In this document: piece by piece, positions 19,113 to 28,113 of the stretch | How the letters are laid out: every line of letters starts with the position of its first letter | Numbering within the stretch: the stretch's first letter is position 1 | DNA from: Gilliamella sp. App6-5 | GTDB taxonomy: Bacteria > Pseudomonadota > Gammaproteobacteria > Enterobacterales > Orbaceae | DNA: 64,000 nt | Direction: 5' to 3' | Assembly: GCF_001690525.1 (NCBI RefSeq) | Contig: NZ_LZGT01000004.1 | Coordinates: 1-64,000 of the forward strand | The notes under the pieces: generated by a model | Told to the model about the DNA's origin: nothing | What the model saw: the letters and a program-made list of their open reading frames with translations, nothing else | Databases searched by the model: none | Program-made: the position numbers and the translations under genes

Positions 19113-19346
19113 TTAAAAATTCTTATTTTATACACAACATCAGCCATTAGAATCGCTAATCTTTAAATCAACTAAAAACAATAAAAGGTATACTTAATAA
19201 CATGTATACGATTACATAAATGTTAACTAGACTGCTATTTTTTAATCGCATATAGCTTATAATTGATAAAAATCAATAAAGATATTCGTATCAGTATTAC
19301 ATAGTAAACCGAATACGTGGGGGGGAAATATATGAACACTGATCTA

Positions 19347-19426
19347 AATCGTTTTTTTTCAATATCGGGAAAATTAGATTGCCATACCGCTTTGCCCATT
19401 CTTGCCAAACTGCAACGGCTTTTGGG
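19347..19426 (-). pseudogene. Deletion remnant of a VasX-like effector C-terminus
   Basis: Two short blocks match separate parts of the effector C-terminal gene: one matches the region around 24302-24363 and one matches 24560-24610, joined at a shared GCTTTGCCC. A second junction then leads straight into the last codons of the immunity gene at 19427. It cannot encode the domain. It is the relic of a fourth effector copy at the end of the array. Confidence 0.75.
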
Positions 19427-20251
19427 CTATTCCGTTATATTGTGCCGTTGTTTGATTTCCGCGAGCGCTTCTAATGATGTGGCATTAAACGCTTCAATCA
19501 TCCATTCTGGCCAGCCTTGACCGGCAATCCTATGGGCTTTAAATTCCGCTTCTTGATCTGATTTATATTCGCCGTCATCGATATTGGCTGATTTATAATA
19601 CACCATAAAACTATTGATCCACCCCCAAACAAATGTACTCCCTGCACCAGCTCGGGCAGGATCTAACATAATATGATCAATCACTTGATGCGTACCGGGT
19701 TGGCACACCATTAATACGGTCGAGGTTAAGGCATTACGCGACATATTATGAATAACAACACCATGCAAATCATCCCAATCATACTCCTTTATTCGGCGTT
19801 TTTTCGGTTGTAAAAATACCGCAGGATGCCGTAAAAACTTAAAGTTAAAAAAGTCACTTTCGTTAACATAGACTTTACCCGTTTTACGGTTAAATATAAT
19901 GGGACTGCCACGACGGGAGAATAGATAATAGTACACTTGGGGAATAACATAATACATAGCGAGACAGCATGTAATAAAATTCAAAATTACTATTATATCA
20001 ACAAATTCTATTTTAGAGTTATCATGATGAACAATTAACCAAATAGATCCAATGATAATTCCACTTCCGCAAATAGTAGCAACAAAATAAAGGCAAGCAT
20101 AAAAAATCTGATCATTGAGATCCTGACGAATAAAGGCACAATAGTTATTATTGGCATAGCTTAAGCGACGATCATGCAGGGGCACACTATAAGGGCCTTT
20201 ATCTAGATCGCCAAACCAACCAAAAATTTGTGGACGGTATTTTGATGGCAT
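19427..20251 (-). CDS. DUF6708-like membrane protein, candidate immunity, copy D
   Basis: This 274-residue protein starts MPSKYRPQIFGWFGDLDKGP, with membrane helices at about 50-74 and 84-104 and a conserved soluble C-terminal half (EYDWDDLHGVVIHNMSRNAL). It is one of four near-identical copies (also 20334, 22387 and 23292). Differences cluster in the two helices. Position after a VasX-like effector and the membrane location fit immunity to a pore-forming toxin, as TsiV2 protects against VasX; the function is inferred. It is the last copy of the array, followed by an effector remnant. Confidence 0.7.
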   Translation of the reverse strand: MPSKYRPQIFGWFGDLDKGPYSVPLHDRRLSYANNNYCAFIRQDLNDQIFYACLYFVATICGSGIIIGSIWLIVHHDNSKIEFVDIIVILNFITCCLAMYYVIPQVYYYLFSRRGSPIIFNRKTGKVYVNESDFFNFKFLRHPAVFLQPKKRRIKEYDWDDLHGVVIHNMSRNALTSTVLMVCQPGTHQVIDHIMLDPARAGAGSTFVWGWINSFMVYYKSANIDDGEYKSDQEAEFKAHRIAGQGWPEWMIEAFNATSLEALAEIKQRHNITE

Positions 20252-20333
20252 GATGACTCTCCTTTTTATTTATTCATCGTGAAATGGGTTACTGCTGCGA
20301 TTTATGATAAGTGGGATTTCGTCATTATCTTAG
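20252..20333 (-). repeat. Scar: 3' end of a deleted effector copy between immunity copies C and D
   Basis: About 60 bp reproduce the last codons (…SSNPFHDE-stop type) and 3' flank of the effector C-terminal gene at 21177, joined abruptly to the end of immunity copy C. No effector body is left. Confidence 0.8.
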
Positions 20334-21158
20334 CTATTCCGTTATATTGTGCCGTTGTTTAATTTCGGCGAGCGCTTCTAATGATGTGGCATTAAACGCT
20401 TCAATCATCCATTCTGGCCAGCCTTGACCGTCAATCCTATGGGCTTTAAATTCCGCTTCTTGATCTGATTTATATTCGCCATCATCGATATTGGCAACAT
20501 CACAAAAAAACATAAAACTATTGATCCATCCCCAAACAAATGTACTCCCTGCGCCGGCTCGAATAGGATCTAACATGATATGATCAATCACTTGATGCGT
20601 GCCCGGTTGGCATACCATTAGCACGGTCGAGGTTAAGGCATTACGCGACATATTATGGATAATAACACCATGCAGATCATCCCAATCATACTCCTTTATA
20701 CGGCGTTTTTTTGGTTGTAAAAATACTGCAGGATGGCGTAAAAACTTAAAGTTAAAAAAGTCACTTTCGTTAACATAGACTTTACCTGTTTTACGGTTAA
20801 ATATAATGGGACTGCCACAACGGGAGAATAGATTATGATACAGCTTGGGAATAACATAATACATAGCTAGACAACAGTTAATAAAACAAAAAATTACTAT
20901 CATATCAATAAATTCTATTTTAGAGTTATCATGGTGTACCAATAACCAAAAAAATCCAATGATAATTACACTGCCACAAATAATAGAAAAAAAAGAGAGA
21001 CAAGCATAAAAAATCTGATCATTGAGATCCTGACGAATAAAGGCACAATAGTTATTATTGGCATAGCTTAAGCGATCGTCATGCAGGGGTACACTATAAG
21101 GACCTTTATCTAGATCACCAAACCAACCAAAAATTTGTGGGCGGTATTTTGATGGCAT
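20334..21158 (-). CDS. DUF6708-like membrane protein, candidate immunity, copy C
   Basis: This 274-residue paralog is identical to copies A and D over most of its length and differs mainly in helix 1 (SFFSIICGSVIIIGFFWLLV) and helix 2 (FIDMIVIFCFINCCLAMY). The ribosome site lies in the 18-bp gap after the orphan effector C-terminus (21177-22364), making an effector-CT/immunity pair. Residue 114 is Cys (FSRCG) instead of the Arg in the other copies. Role inferred from context. Confidence 0.7.
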   Translation of the reverse strand: MPSKYRPQIFGWFGDLDKGPYSVPLHDDRLSYANNNYCAFIRQDLNDQIFYACLSFFSIICGSVIIIGFFWLLVHHDNSKIEFIDMIVIFCFINCCLAMYYVIPKLYHNLFSRCGSPIIFNRKTGKVYVNESDFFNFKFLRHPAVFLQPKKRRIKEYDWDDLHGVIIHNMSRNALTSTVLMVCQPGTHQVIDHIMLDPIRAGAGSTFVWGWINSFMFFCDVANIDDGEYKSDQEAEFKAHRIDGQGWPEWMIEAFNATSLEALAEIKQRHNITE

Positions 21159-21176
21159 GATGACTCTCCTTTTTAT

Positions 21177-22364
21177 TTATTCATCGTGAAATGGGTTACT
21201 GCTGCGGTTAATGATAAGTGGGATTTCGCCATCATCTTGTGCATTAGGGCTGATATTGATTTGATAGCTATTTACTAGATCATAAGCAAAGGTGCCCGCG
21301 ACCCATGTTATCACCGTTAGATCACTCTCTGACTGGTTAGGATCGTTTTTTTTCAGTTCGATTTTTTCAATATCGTTAAAATTAGATTGCCATACTGCTT
21401 TGCCCTGAGTGAGGGTTTTAAAGGTTTTTGCTTCATAATGATCCATAAAATAACCTTTGTCGAGGGTCACATATTCTGTGATTTTTAAGGTTTCTTTGGC
21501 TTTATCTTCGTTTAGGTGGATTGGGGGATGCGCCTCTACTGAGTCTTTATTTACCCCTGTTAAACTAATACTAAAGCGAGATTCAATCAAATCCTCATGG
21601 CTTTGCCCATTCTTGCCAACTAATTTAACTGAAGCCTGTAACGGCTTTTGGGCAATAGTAGCGCAGTTTGGGTATGTTAAATAAAAATAGAGATGGCGGT
21701 GGTATAGCTTCATTCCACTAAATGAACTTGGTTTTTTAAAGATGATAAAGGTTTCAATGCCCGACACCGCAACCAAATAATCATTCACCGAATGCCCAAA
21801 ACCGACAAATGTCTTTTGCTCTTCGTGATAAGCGCCGTACCCCAAAAAAGCAAACTCTTTTTGCACTCCAAAATAACAACGGTTTAACCAGTGATCGATA
21901 GGGGCAAAATTATCGTATTTTTTACTCAAAGCAATTAGGTATAATCCCACTAATGATAATACAACACCCAATCCTATCACAATGCCTGAACTAGCTAATA
22001 AAAATATAGCACCAAAACCTAAAGCAAATGATCCTGCAACTCTATAAAACAAATAACTTTTATCCTCCATATTCCACATCCCCAAGGCACTTTTTAACTC
22101 CCCTAAGGCTTCAAAAATAGTTATGGCAGCAAAAGCTTTGGCTACGGTTTTAGAAATCAAGGTATTTAATGTCAGTTTCGCTTCGATTTCGGGTATTAAT
22201 GTCGTTGCAACCCGCGATCGCATGGCTTTGACTAACTGCATTTTTAATTTGATGTCACGGTATAGGGCAACGCTATCAACACTTAATAATGCTAACGAGC
22301 CTAAGTCAATCGCCAGTTGGCGCATTTTTTTAGCTTGGCTTTCGCCTTCTTTAACGGTGTCCAT
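21177..22364 (-). CDS. Orphan VasX-like effector C-terminal domain
   Basis: These 395 residues match residues about 923-1316 of the effector at 24134-28084 at roughly 90% identity. The copy begins exactly at DTVKEGESQ, with ATG replacing the Trp codon of the parent. No ribosome site is visible before the ATG, so it may be poorly translated or silent. The region includes helical segments and a membrane hairpin at about 108-145 (GSFALGFGAIFLLASSG...), where most differences from the parent lie, and a beta-rich C-terminal part. It could act as a reservoir for recombination into the full effector, as orphan toxin tips do in Rhs/CdiA systems. Confidence 0.75.
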   Translation of the reverse strand: MDTVKEGESQAKKMRQLAIDLGSLALLSVDSVALYRDIKLKMQLVKAMRSRVATTLIPEIEAKLTLNTLISKTVAKAFAAITIFEALGELKSALGMWNMEDKSYLFYRVAGSFALGFGAIFLLASSGIVIGLGVVLSLVGLYLIALSKKYDNFAPIDHWLNRCYFGVQKEFAFLGYGAYHEEQKTFVGFGHSVNDYLVAVSGIETFIIFKKPSSFSGMKLYHRHLYFYLTYPNCATIAQKPLQASVKLVGKNGQSHEDLIESRFSISLTGVNKDSVEAHPPIHLNEDKAKETLKITEYVTLDKGYFMDHYEAKTFKTLTQGKAVWQSNFNDIEKIELKKNDPNQSESDLTVITWVAGTFAYDLVNSYQINISPNAQDDGEIPLIINRSSNPFHDE

Positions 22365-22386
22365 TATTTTGATTATATTTATATTA

Positions 22387-23211
22387 TTAGCTTATATTGT
22401 GCCGTTGTTTAATTTCAGCTAACTCTTCTAATGATGTGGCATTAAACGCTTCAACCATCCATTCGGGCCAGCCTTGACCGTCAATCCTATGGGCTTTAAA
22501 TTCCGCTTCTTGATCTGATTTATATTCACCATCATCGATATTGGCCACATCACAAAAAAACATAAAACTATTGATCCACCCCCAAACAAATGTACTCCCT
22601 GCACCAGCTCGGGCAGGATCTAGCATAATATGATCGATCACTTGATGCGTACCGGGTTGGCACACCATTAGCACGGTCGAGCTTAAAGCATTACGCGACA
22701 TATTATGGATAATAACACCATGCAAATCATCCCAATCATACTCTTTTATTCGGCGTTTTTTCGGTTGTAAAAATACTGCGGGATGGCGTAAAAACTTAAA
22801 GTTAAAAAAGTCACTTTCGTTAACATAGACTTTACCTGTTTTACGGTTAAATATAATAGGACTACCACGACGGGAGAATAGATTATGATACAGTTGAGGA
22901 ACAGCATAATACATACCGATACAACAGGTAATAAATCCAATAATTCCAATAAAACAAAGCATTCTACCACTATCAGGATGATCATAATCCATAATAAATG
23001 TAGGAAAACCAATAAGAAGTATTAATAAAACAATAACGACAACAAAATAGAGACAGGTATAAAAAATCTGATCATTGTGATCCTGACGAATAAAGGCACA
23101 ATAGTTATTATTAGCATAACTTAAGCGACGATCATGCAGGGGCACACTATAAGGACCTTTATCTAGATCCCCAAACCAACCAAAAATTTGTGGACGGTAT
23201 TTTGATGGCAT
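22387..23211 (-). CDS. DUF6708-like membrane protein, candidate immunity, copy B (most divergent helices)
   Basis: This 274-residue copy has the same soluble parts as the others but a replaced membrane region: YTCLYFVVVIVLLILLIGFP and MLCFIGIIGFITCCIGMY. The C-terminus reads HNIS instead of HNITE because the 3' junction was altered where the orphan effector C-terminus joins. The swapped helices suggest a different binding specificity from copies A, C and D. Confidence 0.7.
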   Translation of the reverse strand: MPSKYRPQIFGWFGDLDKGPYSVPLHDRRLSYANNNYCAFIRQDHNDQIFYTCLYFVVVIVLLILLIGFPTFIMDYDHPDSGRMLCFIGIIGFITCCIGMYYAVPQLYHNLFSRRGSPIIFNRKTGKVYVNESDFFNFKFLRHPAVFLQPKKRRIKEYDWDDLHGVIIHNMSRNALSSTVLMVCQPGTHQVIDHIMLDPARAGAGSTFVWGWINSFMFFCDVANIDDGEYKSDQEAEFKAHRIDGQGWPEWMVEAFNATSLEELAEIKQRHNIS

Positions 23212-23291
23212 GTTATTCTCCTTTTATTTATTCTTCATGAAATTGGTTACTGCTTCGGTTAATGATAAGTGGGATTTCGCCATCATCTTAG
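23212..23291 (-). repeat. Scar: 3' end of a deleted effector copy between immunity copies A and B
   Basis: About 60 bp match the last codons and 3' flank of the effector genes (…RSSNxFHEE-type end) and then jump into the end of immunity copy A. Same architecture as 20252-20333. Confidence 0.8.
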
Positions 23292-24116
23292 CTATTCCGT
23301 TATATTGTGCCGTTGTTTAATTTCAGCTAACTCTTCTAATGATGTGGCATTAAACGCTTCAACCATCCATTCGGGCCAGCCTTGACCGTCAATCCTATGG
23401 GCTTTAAATGCCGCTTCTTGATCTGATTTATATTCGCCATCATCGATATTGGCTGATTTATAAAAGACCATAAAACTATTAATCCAACCCCAAACAAATG
23501 TACTCCCTGCGCCTGCTCGAATAGGATCTAACATAATATGATCAATCACTTGATGCGTTCCCGGTTGGCACACCATTAATACGGTCGAGGTTAAGGCATT
23601 ACGCGACATATTATGGATAATAACACCATGCAAATCATCCCAATCATACTCTTTTATACGGCGTTTTTTCGGTTGTAAAAATACCGCAGGATGGCGTAAA
23701 AACTTAAAGTTAAAAAAGTCACTTTCGTTGACATAGACTTTACCCGTTTTACGGTTAAATATAATAGGACTACCACGACGGGAAAATAGATAATGATACA
23801 CTTGGGGAATAACATAATACATAGCGAGACAACAGATAATAAAACCCAAAATTACTACTATATCAATAAATTCTATTTTAGAGCTATCATGGTGTACCAA
23901 CAACCAAAGACATCCAATGATAGCTCCACTCCCACAAATAATAGCAACAAAATAAAGGCAAGCATAAAAAATCTGATCATTGAGATCCTGACGAATAAAG
24001 GCACAGTAGTTATTATTGGCATAGCTTAAGCGACGATCATGCAGAGGCACACTATAAGGGCCTTTATCTAGATCGCCAAACCAACCAAAGATTTGTGGAC
24101 GGTATTTTGATGGCAT
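23292..24116 (-). CDS. DUF6708-like membrane protein, candidate cognate immunity, copy A
   Basis: This 274-residue protein lies 17 bp after the full-length VasX-like effector and shares its orientation, so it is the likeliest cognate immunity protein. It has two membrane helices (about 50-74 and 84-104) and a conserved soluble C-terminal half with WINSFMVFYKSANIDDGEYK. A good ribosome site (AGGAGAA) precedes the ATG. One visible difference from the other copies is Ala instead of Glu in DQEAAFKAHR. Confidence 0.75.
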   Translation of the reverse strand: MPSKYRPQIFGWFGDLDKGPYSVPLHDRRLSYANNNYCAFIRQDLNDQIFYACLYFVAIICGSGAIIGCLWLLVHHDSSKIEFIDIVVILGFIICCLAMYYVIPQVYHYLFSRRGSPIIFNRKTGKVYVNESDFFNFKFLRHPAVFLQPKKRRIKEYDWDDLHGVIIHNMSRNALTSTVLMVCQPGTHQVIDHIMLDPIRAGAGSTFVWGWINSFMVFYKSANIDDGEYKSDQEAAFKAHRIDGQGWPEWMVEAFNATSLEELAEIKQRHNITE

Positions 24117-24133
24117 TTTATTCTCCTTTCTAT

Positions 24134-27100
24134 TTATTCATCATGAAATTGGTTACTGCTGCGATTAATGATGAGTGGGATTTCGTCATCATCTTGTGCA
24201 TTAGGGCTGATATTGATTTGATAGCTATTTACTAGATCATAAGCAAAGGTGCCCGCGACCCATGTTATCACCGTTAGGTTGCTATCTGACTGATGAGGAT
24301 CGGTTTTTTTCACTTCGATTTTTTCAATATCGTTAAAATTAGATTGCCATACCGCTTTGCCCTGAGTGAGGGTTTTAAAGGTTTTTGCTTCATAATGATC
24401 CATAAAATAACCTTTGTCGAGGGTCACATATTCTGTGATTTTTAAGGTTTCTTTGGCTTTGTCTTCGTTTAGGTGGATTGGGGGATGCACCTCTACTGAG
24501 TCTTTATTTACCCCTGTTAAACTAATACTAAAGCGAGATTCAATCAAATCCTCATAGCTTTGCCCATTCTTGCCAACTAATTTAACTGAAGCCTGTAACG
24601 GCTTTTGGGCAATAGTAGCGTAGTTTGGGTATGTTAAATAAAAATAGAGGTGGCGGTGGTATAGCTTCATCCCACTAAATGAACTTGGTTTTTTAAAGAG
24701 GATAAAAGTTTCAATGCCCGACAAGGCAACCAAATAATCATTCACCGAATGCCCAAAACCGACAAATGAGTACTGCTCTTCGTGATAAGCGCCGTACCCC
24801 AAATAGGCAAACTCTTTTTGCACCCCAAAATAACAACGGTTTAACCAGTGATCGATAGGGGTAAAATTATCGTATTTTTTGCTGCTTGCAATTAAGTATA
24901 AACTCAATAAATGTAAAACAACACCAAAGCCTATAGCCATTCCACTTCCAACTAATAATAGGACAGCACCAAAACCTAGGAATAGAGATCCTACAACTCT
25001 ATAAACAAAGTATTTTTTATCCTCCATATTCCACATCCCCAAGGCACTTTTTAGCTCGCCTAAGGACTCAAAAATACTCATAGCAGCAAAGGCTTTGGCT
25101 ACGGTTTTAGAAATCAAGGTATTTAATGTCAGTTTCGCTTCGATTTCGGGTACTAATGTCGTTGCAACCCGCGATCGCATGGCTTTAACTAATTGCATTT
25201 TTAATTTGATGTCACGGTATAGGGCAACGCTATCAACACTTAATAATGCTAACGAGCCTAAGTCGATCGCCAGTTGGCGCATTTTTTTAGCTTGGCTTTC
25301 GCCTTCTTTAACGGTGTCCCACTCTTTTAGGTTATCGTAAATATTTAACATGCTGATAACGCCCGATATTGCATTGGCACCATAGCTAAGCTTAGCCGCT
25401 TTTGCATTTTGGCGGGTTATTTTTACTTGTTCATGAGTTGATAGTTTTTCATCAATTTTCGCTTTTTCCATTTCGCGTTGATTCATTGCTTCGGTTTCGC
25501 GGTTTATCTCGCGCTGTTTGATTTTATCTTCTCTTTTCTTTTCGTTCGATTCGTTAATCGCTTCGTCGTTGCTAGATTTTTGTTGATTGACTTTGTCAAT
25601 TTTGTCTTGTAATACGGTAGTACGGTTGACTAACGTGACATAATCTGCCATGTTGCTGGTTAAAAAGTTTTTGAAATCATTGGGATTAAGTATCTCTTTA
25701 TTTTTTAAAAAATTAACAACCAGCGCTTTACTTGCCTCGTCGGGAAAGCAAAGCGTAAATTTAAGCTTTTGAGTTGTTGGTTTTTTTGAGCCAACGTCAT
25801 ATTTTGGATCGGTGACATCAAATTTTTCTAAAAACGCCACTTCTTGGTTGGTTAAACTATTTTCACGGAAAAAACTCCCTTGTAATTGGGTTAATAGTGC
25901 ATAAACCTGTCGAATTTTATCTTGCCTAACTTGCATAGCAAACTCAACGGGATACCCACCTAAATCCCCCAAATAAGATAGCGTATCAAGCAGTTTTAAA
26001 CGTGGTTTAATCGGTTGGTGTTGTTTATTGGTTTTTAATACGGTGTATTTTTTAAGTGCAAGTTGATGCAAATATCGATTTTTGTCGACATGGGTCACAG
26101 CACTGGGGGTATTTGCCATTTCAGCAAGTTTGCGGTCAATCGAGGCCAAAAACGCTTTTAATTGCTTGAGCTCTTTTATTTTTTGATCTCTGATTTTTTG
26201 TAGCCTGCTATGCTCTTGTGGGTTATATTGTCGATTTTTGTTTAACTCCTCTTGTTTGGCATTAATCTCTTGCTGTTTTTTTTCAATATCTAACTCAACA
26301 CGCTCTTTTGCCTTTTGCAGTTCTTTTTCTTTATCGGTTTGCGTGTTTTGAGTGTTTTGCGCTTGATGTGTATTATAAGCAGAAGCAAAACCCGTTGATT
26401 TGTCGATAATATCACGCCATTTTACGGGTGTATCGCTGTCTAAATCGATAAATGCCAGCGCATCAAGATCAATCCCTTGGTTATTTTTATGCTCTATCAC
26501 ATAAAAAATACTGGCAGGATTACTTAGTAGCTCGTCCCATAGGGCGTTATCTTCGTCAAGACGCACTTCTGCATGGGTTGAATCAATCAGGATTTGGATA
26601 ATTTCTTTTATATGAATAAGCGCGCTTGTATCGTTTGAAAAATCAAACTCTTTCTGCCAAAAATGAGTTTGATTAAAAGAACTCGGTTTTATTTTGCTGT
26701 ATTGCGAGATAAATTTTGCATCGCCAAATAACCAACGAACATAAGTAAAATAGTCTTGTGACCACTCTTTATAATATCGAGTTATTTCTTTAAATTCGGT
26801 TTCTAATTCACCTTTAAATTTCTTAACTTCACCATGATTAATCTGCTGGTTTATTTTTTCAATTTTTTTGGCCTTTTCTGACTCGGTGTCTTTAATTTTA
26901 TATTCGACTTTTCGTAAAAATTCATCACCGGAGTCATTGGCAGCATCAATATCTTTTAGGTAGTCATAGTGTTCTTGTAACCGGGCAATTTCGGTGTCGT
27001 AAGCATCTTCAATTGAAGTTCGATAATTCTCTATAAACTGTAAAATCGTGCGTTTTTTAAACATGTCAGCATGATAGTACTTAAACATGCGTTTTAACGT

Positions 27101-28084
27101 AGGATTAATACGGTTATACATCTGTTCACCACGCTGTTGATAAACTTTGGCTTCGTCACCATCAAAAGGTGATAATGATTTGGCTTGTTTTGGCGCATCA
27201 CTGCAAAAGATATGTAACTGTGATACCCGTTGCGAGTTAAGTTCTTCGGCGATGCCGAAGGTGTCTTCTAGCACTACGCCACACGATATTGGTTTACCCC
27301 CTTGGTATAATTGATTAGTATGTAGCACATATTTTAATTTTTGGTCTTGTAAACTGGTAAACGGATGTACCGATTCAAAATTATCAAGATGCTTATCAAA
27401 ACGAAACTCCAGTACTTTACTGTTTTCATCTTGATAAGTCTGATAACTGCTACCAAAAATATCTTTAAATGGCACCGCTCGATTGCCCGTTGCCTCAGAC
27501 GGTGAATCTTTAAGGTTTTGTATATCAATTTTGGTAAAACGCGATAACGCGTTGCTGTTCTTCTCTTTTAAGTAATCGTCAATGGCTTTTTGGGGCCAAG
27601 GTTGTGAAGAATAAGCCACCCAAGCTTGGGTAAAGTCCTTATTATTAAGATGAATAAACGAGGCCGGAATGGTGTGGCAAGCATCTTTACACGCCTTTGA
27701 TAAAGGTCTTGGCTGGGTATTAGTCAGTTCATGGAAGTTTTTTAAACGTAGCGCGCCATCAATGCATTCATACACATGAAGTATTCGGCTCTCAATATCC
27801 TCACCTTGTTGTTGCATCACATAAACATAGCCGTTACGCAAAGTGCGAAGCACATAGTCATAATAGTCTAATGCTTCATCTGGCATGCGGCGTTTAAAAT
27901 CTAAGGTTTTAGTGTAATCCGCCAGTTCTTGATAAGTGGGGTTAACCTGTTTAATTTTATTGAATTTTGTTTTTATCACGGCTTGACGCAGTAAAAAGAC
28001 CGGTAATCCTACTCGTTCACAGGCAAGGCAATGACCTGTGGCTTCATTTTTATTTTCTATCGCAATGTTTGCTGTTTTTTTCAT
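24134..28084 (-). CDS. vasX: VasX-like T6SS membrane effector
   Basis: This 1316-residue protein starts with a VasX-type N-terminal region (GHCLACERVGLPVFLLRQAV), known from V. cholerae VasX, a pore-forming T6SS effector. Long charged coiled-coil segments follow (about residues 390-440, 590-660 and 840-900). A C-terminal module of about 393 residues starts near 923 (WDTVKEGESQ) and includes a membrane hairpin at about 1030-1067 (SLFLGFGAVLLLVGSGMAIG). The order vgrG - adaptor - effector - membrane immunity matches vgrG-vasW-vasX-tsiV2. The symbol is by analogy; pore formation is inferred, not shown. Confidence 0.82.
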   Translation of the reverse strand: MKKTANIAIENKNEATGHCLACERVGLPVFLLRQAVIKTKFNKIKQVNPTYQELADYTKTLDFKRRMPDEALDYYDYVLRTLRNGYVYVMQQQGEDIESRILHVYECIDGALRLKNFHELTNTQPRPLSKACKDACHTIPASFIHLNNKDFTQAWVAYSSQPWPQKAIDDYLKEKNSNALSRFTKIDIQNLKDSPSEATGNRAVPFKDIFGSSYQTYQDENSKVLEFRFDKHLDNFESVHPFTSLQDQKLKYVLHTNQLYQGGKPISCGVVLEDTFGIAEELNSQRVSQLHIFCSDAPKQAKSLSPFDGDEAKVYQQRGEQMYNRINPTLKRMFKYYHADMFKKRTILQFIENYRTSIEDAYDTEIARLQEHYDYLKDIDAANDSGDEFLRKVEYKIKDTESEKAKKIEKINQQINHGEVKKFKGELETEFKEITRYYKEWSQDYFTYVRWLFGDAKFISQYSKIKPSSFNQTHFWQKEFDFSNDTSALIHIKEIIQILIDSTHAEVRLDEDNALWDELLSNPASIFYVIEHKNNQGIDLDALAFIDLDSDTPVKWRDIIDKSTGFASAYNTHQAQNTQNTQTDKEKELQKAKERVELDIEKKQQEINAKQEELNKNRQYNPQEHSRLQKIRDQKIKELKQLKAFLASIDRKLAEMANTPSAVTHVDKNRYLHQLALKKYTVLKTNKQHQPIKPRLKLLDTLSYLGDLGGYPVEFAMQVRQDKIRQVYALLTQLQGSFFRENSLTNQEVAFLEKFDVTDPKYDVGSKKPTTQKLKFTLCFPDEASKALVVNFLKNKEILNPNDFKNFLTSNMADYVTLVNRTTVLQDKIDKVNQQKSSNDEAINESNEKKREDKIKQREINRETEAMNQREMEKAKIDEKLSTHEQVKITRQNAKAAKLSYGANAISGVISMLNIYDNLKEWDTVKEGESQAKKMRQLAIDLGSLALLSVDSVALYRDIKLKMQLVKAMRSRVATTLVPEIEAKLTLNTLISKTVAKAFAAMSIFESLGELKSALGMWNMEDKKYFVYRVVGSLFLGFGAVLLLVGSGMAIGFGVVLHLLSLYLIASSKKYDNFTPIDHWLNRCYFGVQKEFAYLGYGAYHEEQYSFVGFGHSVNDYLVALSGIETFILFKKPSSFSGMKLYHRHLYFYLTYPNYATIAQKPLQASVKLVGKNGQSYEDLIESRFSISLTGVNKDSVEVHPPIHLNEDKAKETLKITEYVTLDKGYFMDHYEAKTFKTLTQGKAVWQSNFNDIEKIEVKKTDPHQSDSNLTVITWVAGTFAYDLVNSYQINISPNAQDDDEIPLIINRSSNQFHDE

Positions 28085-28113
28085 CTTATGCTCTTTAATG
28101 CTTGTCTTATTTG

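Noticed and set aside
19317-19520. Open frame of 67 codons on the + strand with ATG
   Set aside because: It runs through a deletion relic of the effector and into the antisense of immunity copy D; no ribosome site and no family.
19427-24116. Possible assembly duplication of the immunity genes
   Set aside because: The four copies differ in their membrane segments, junctions and spacers, so they are real separate copies.
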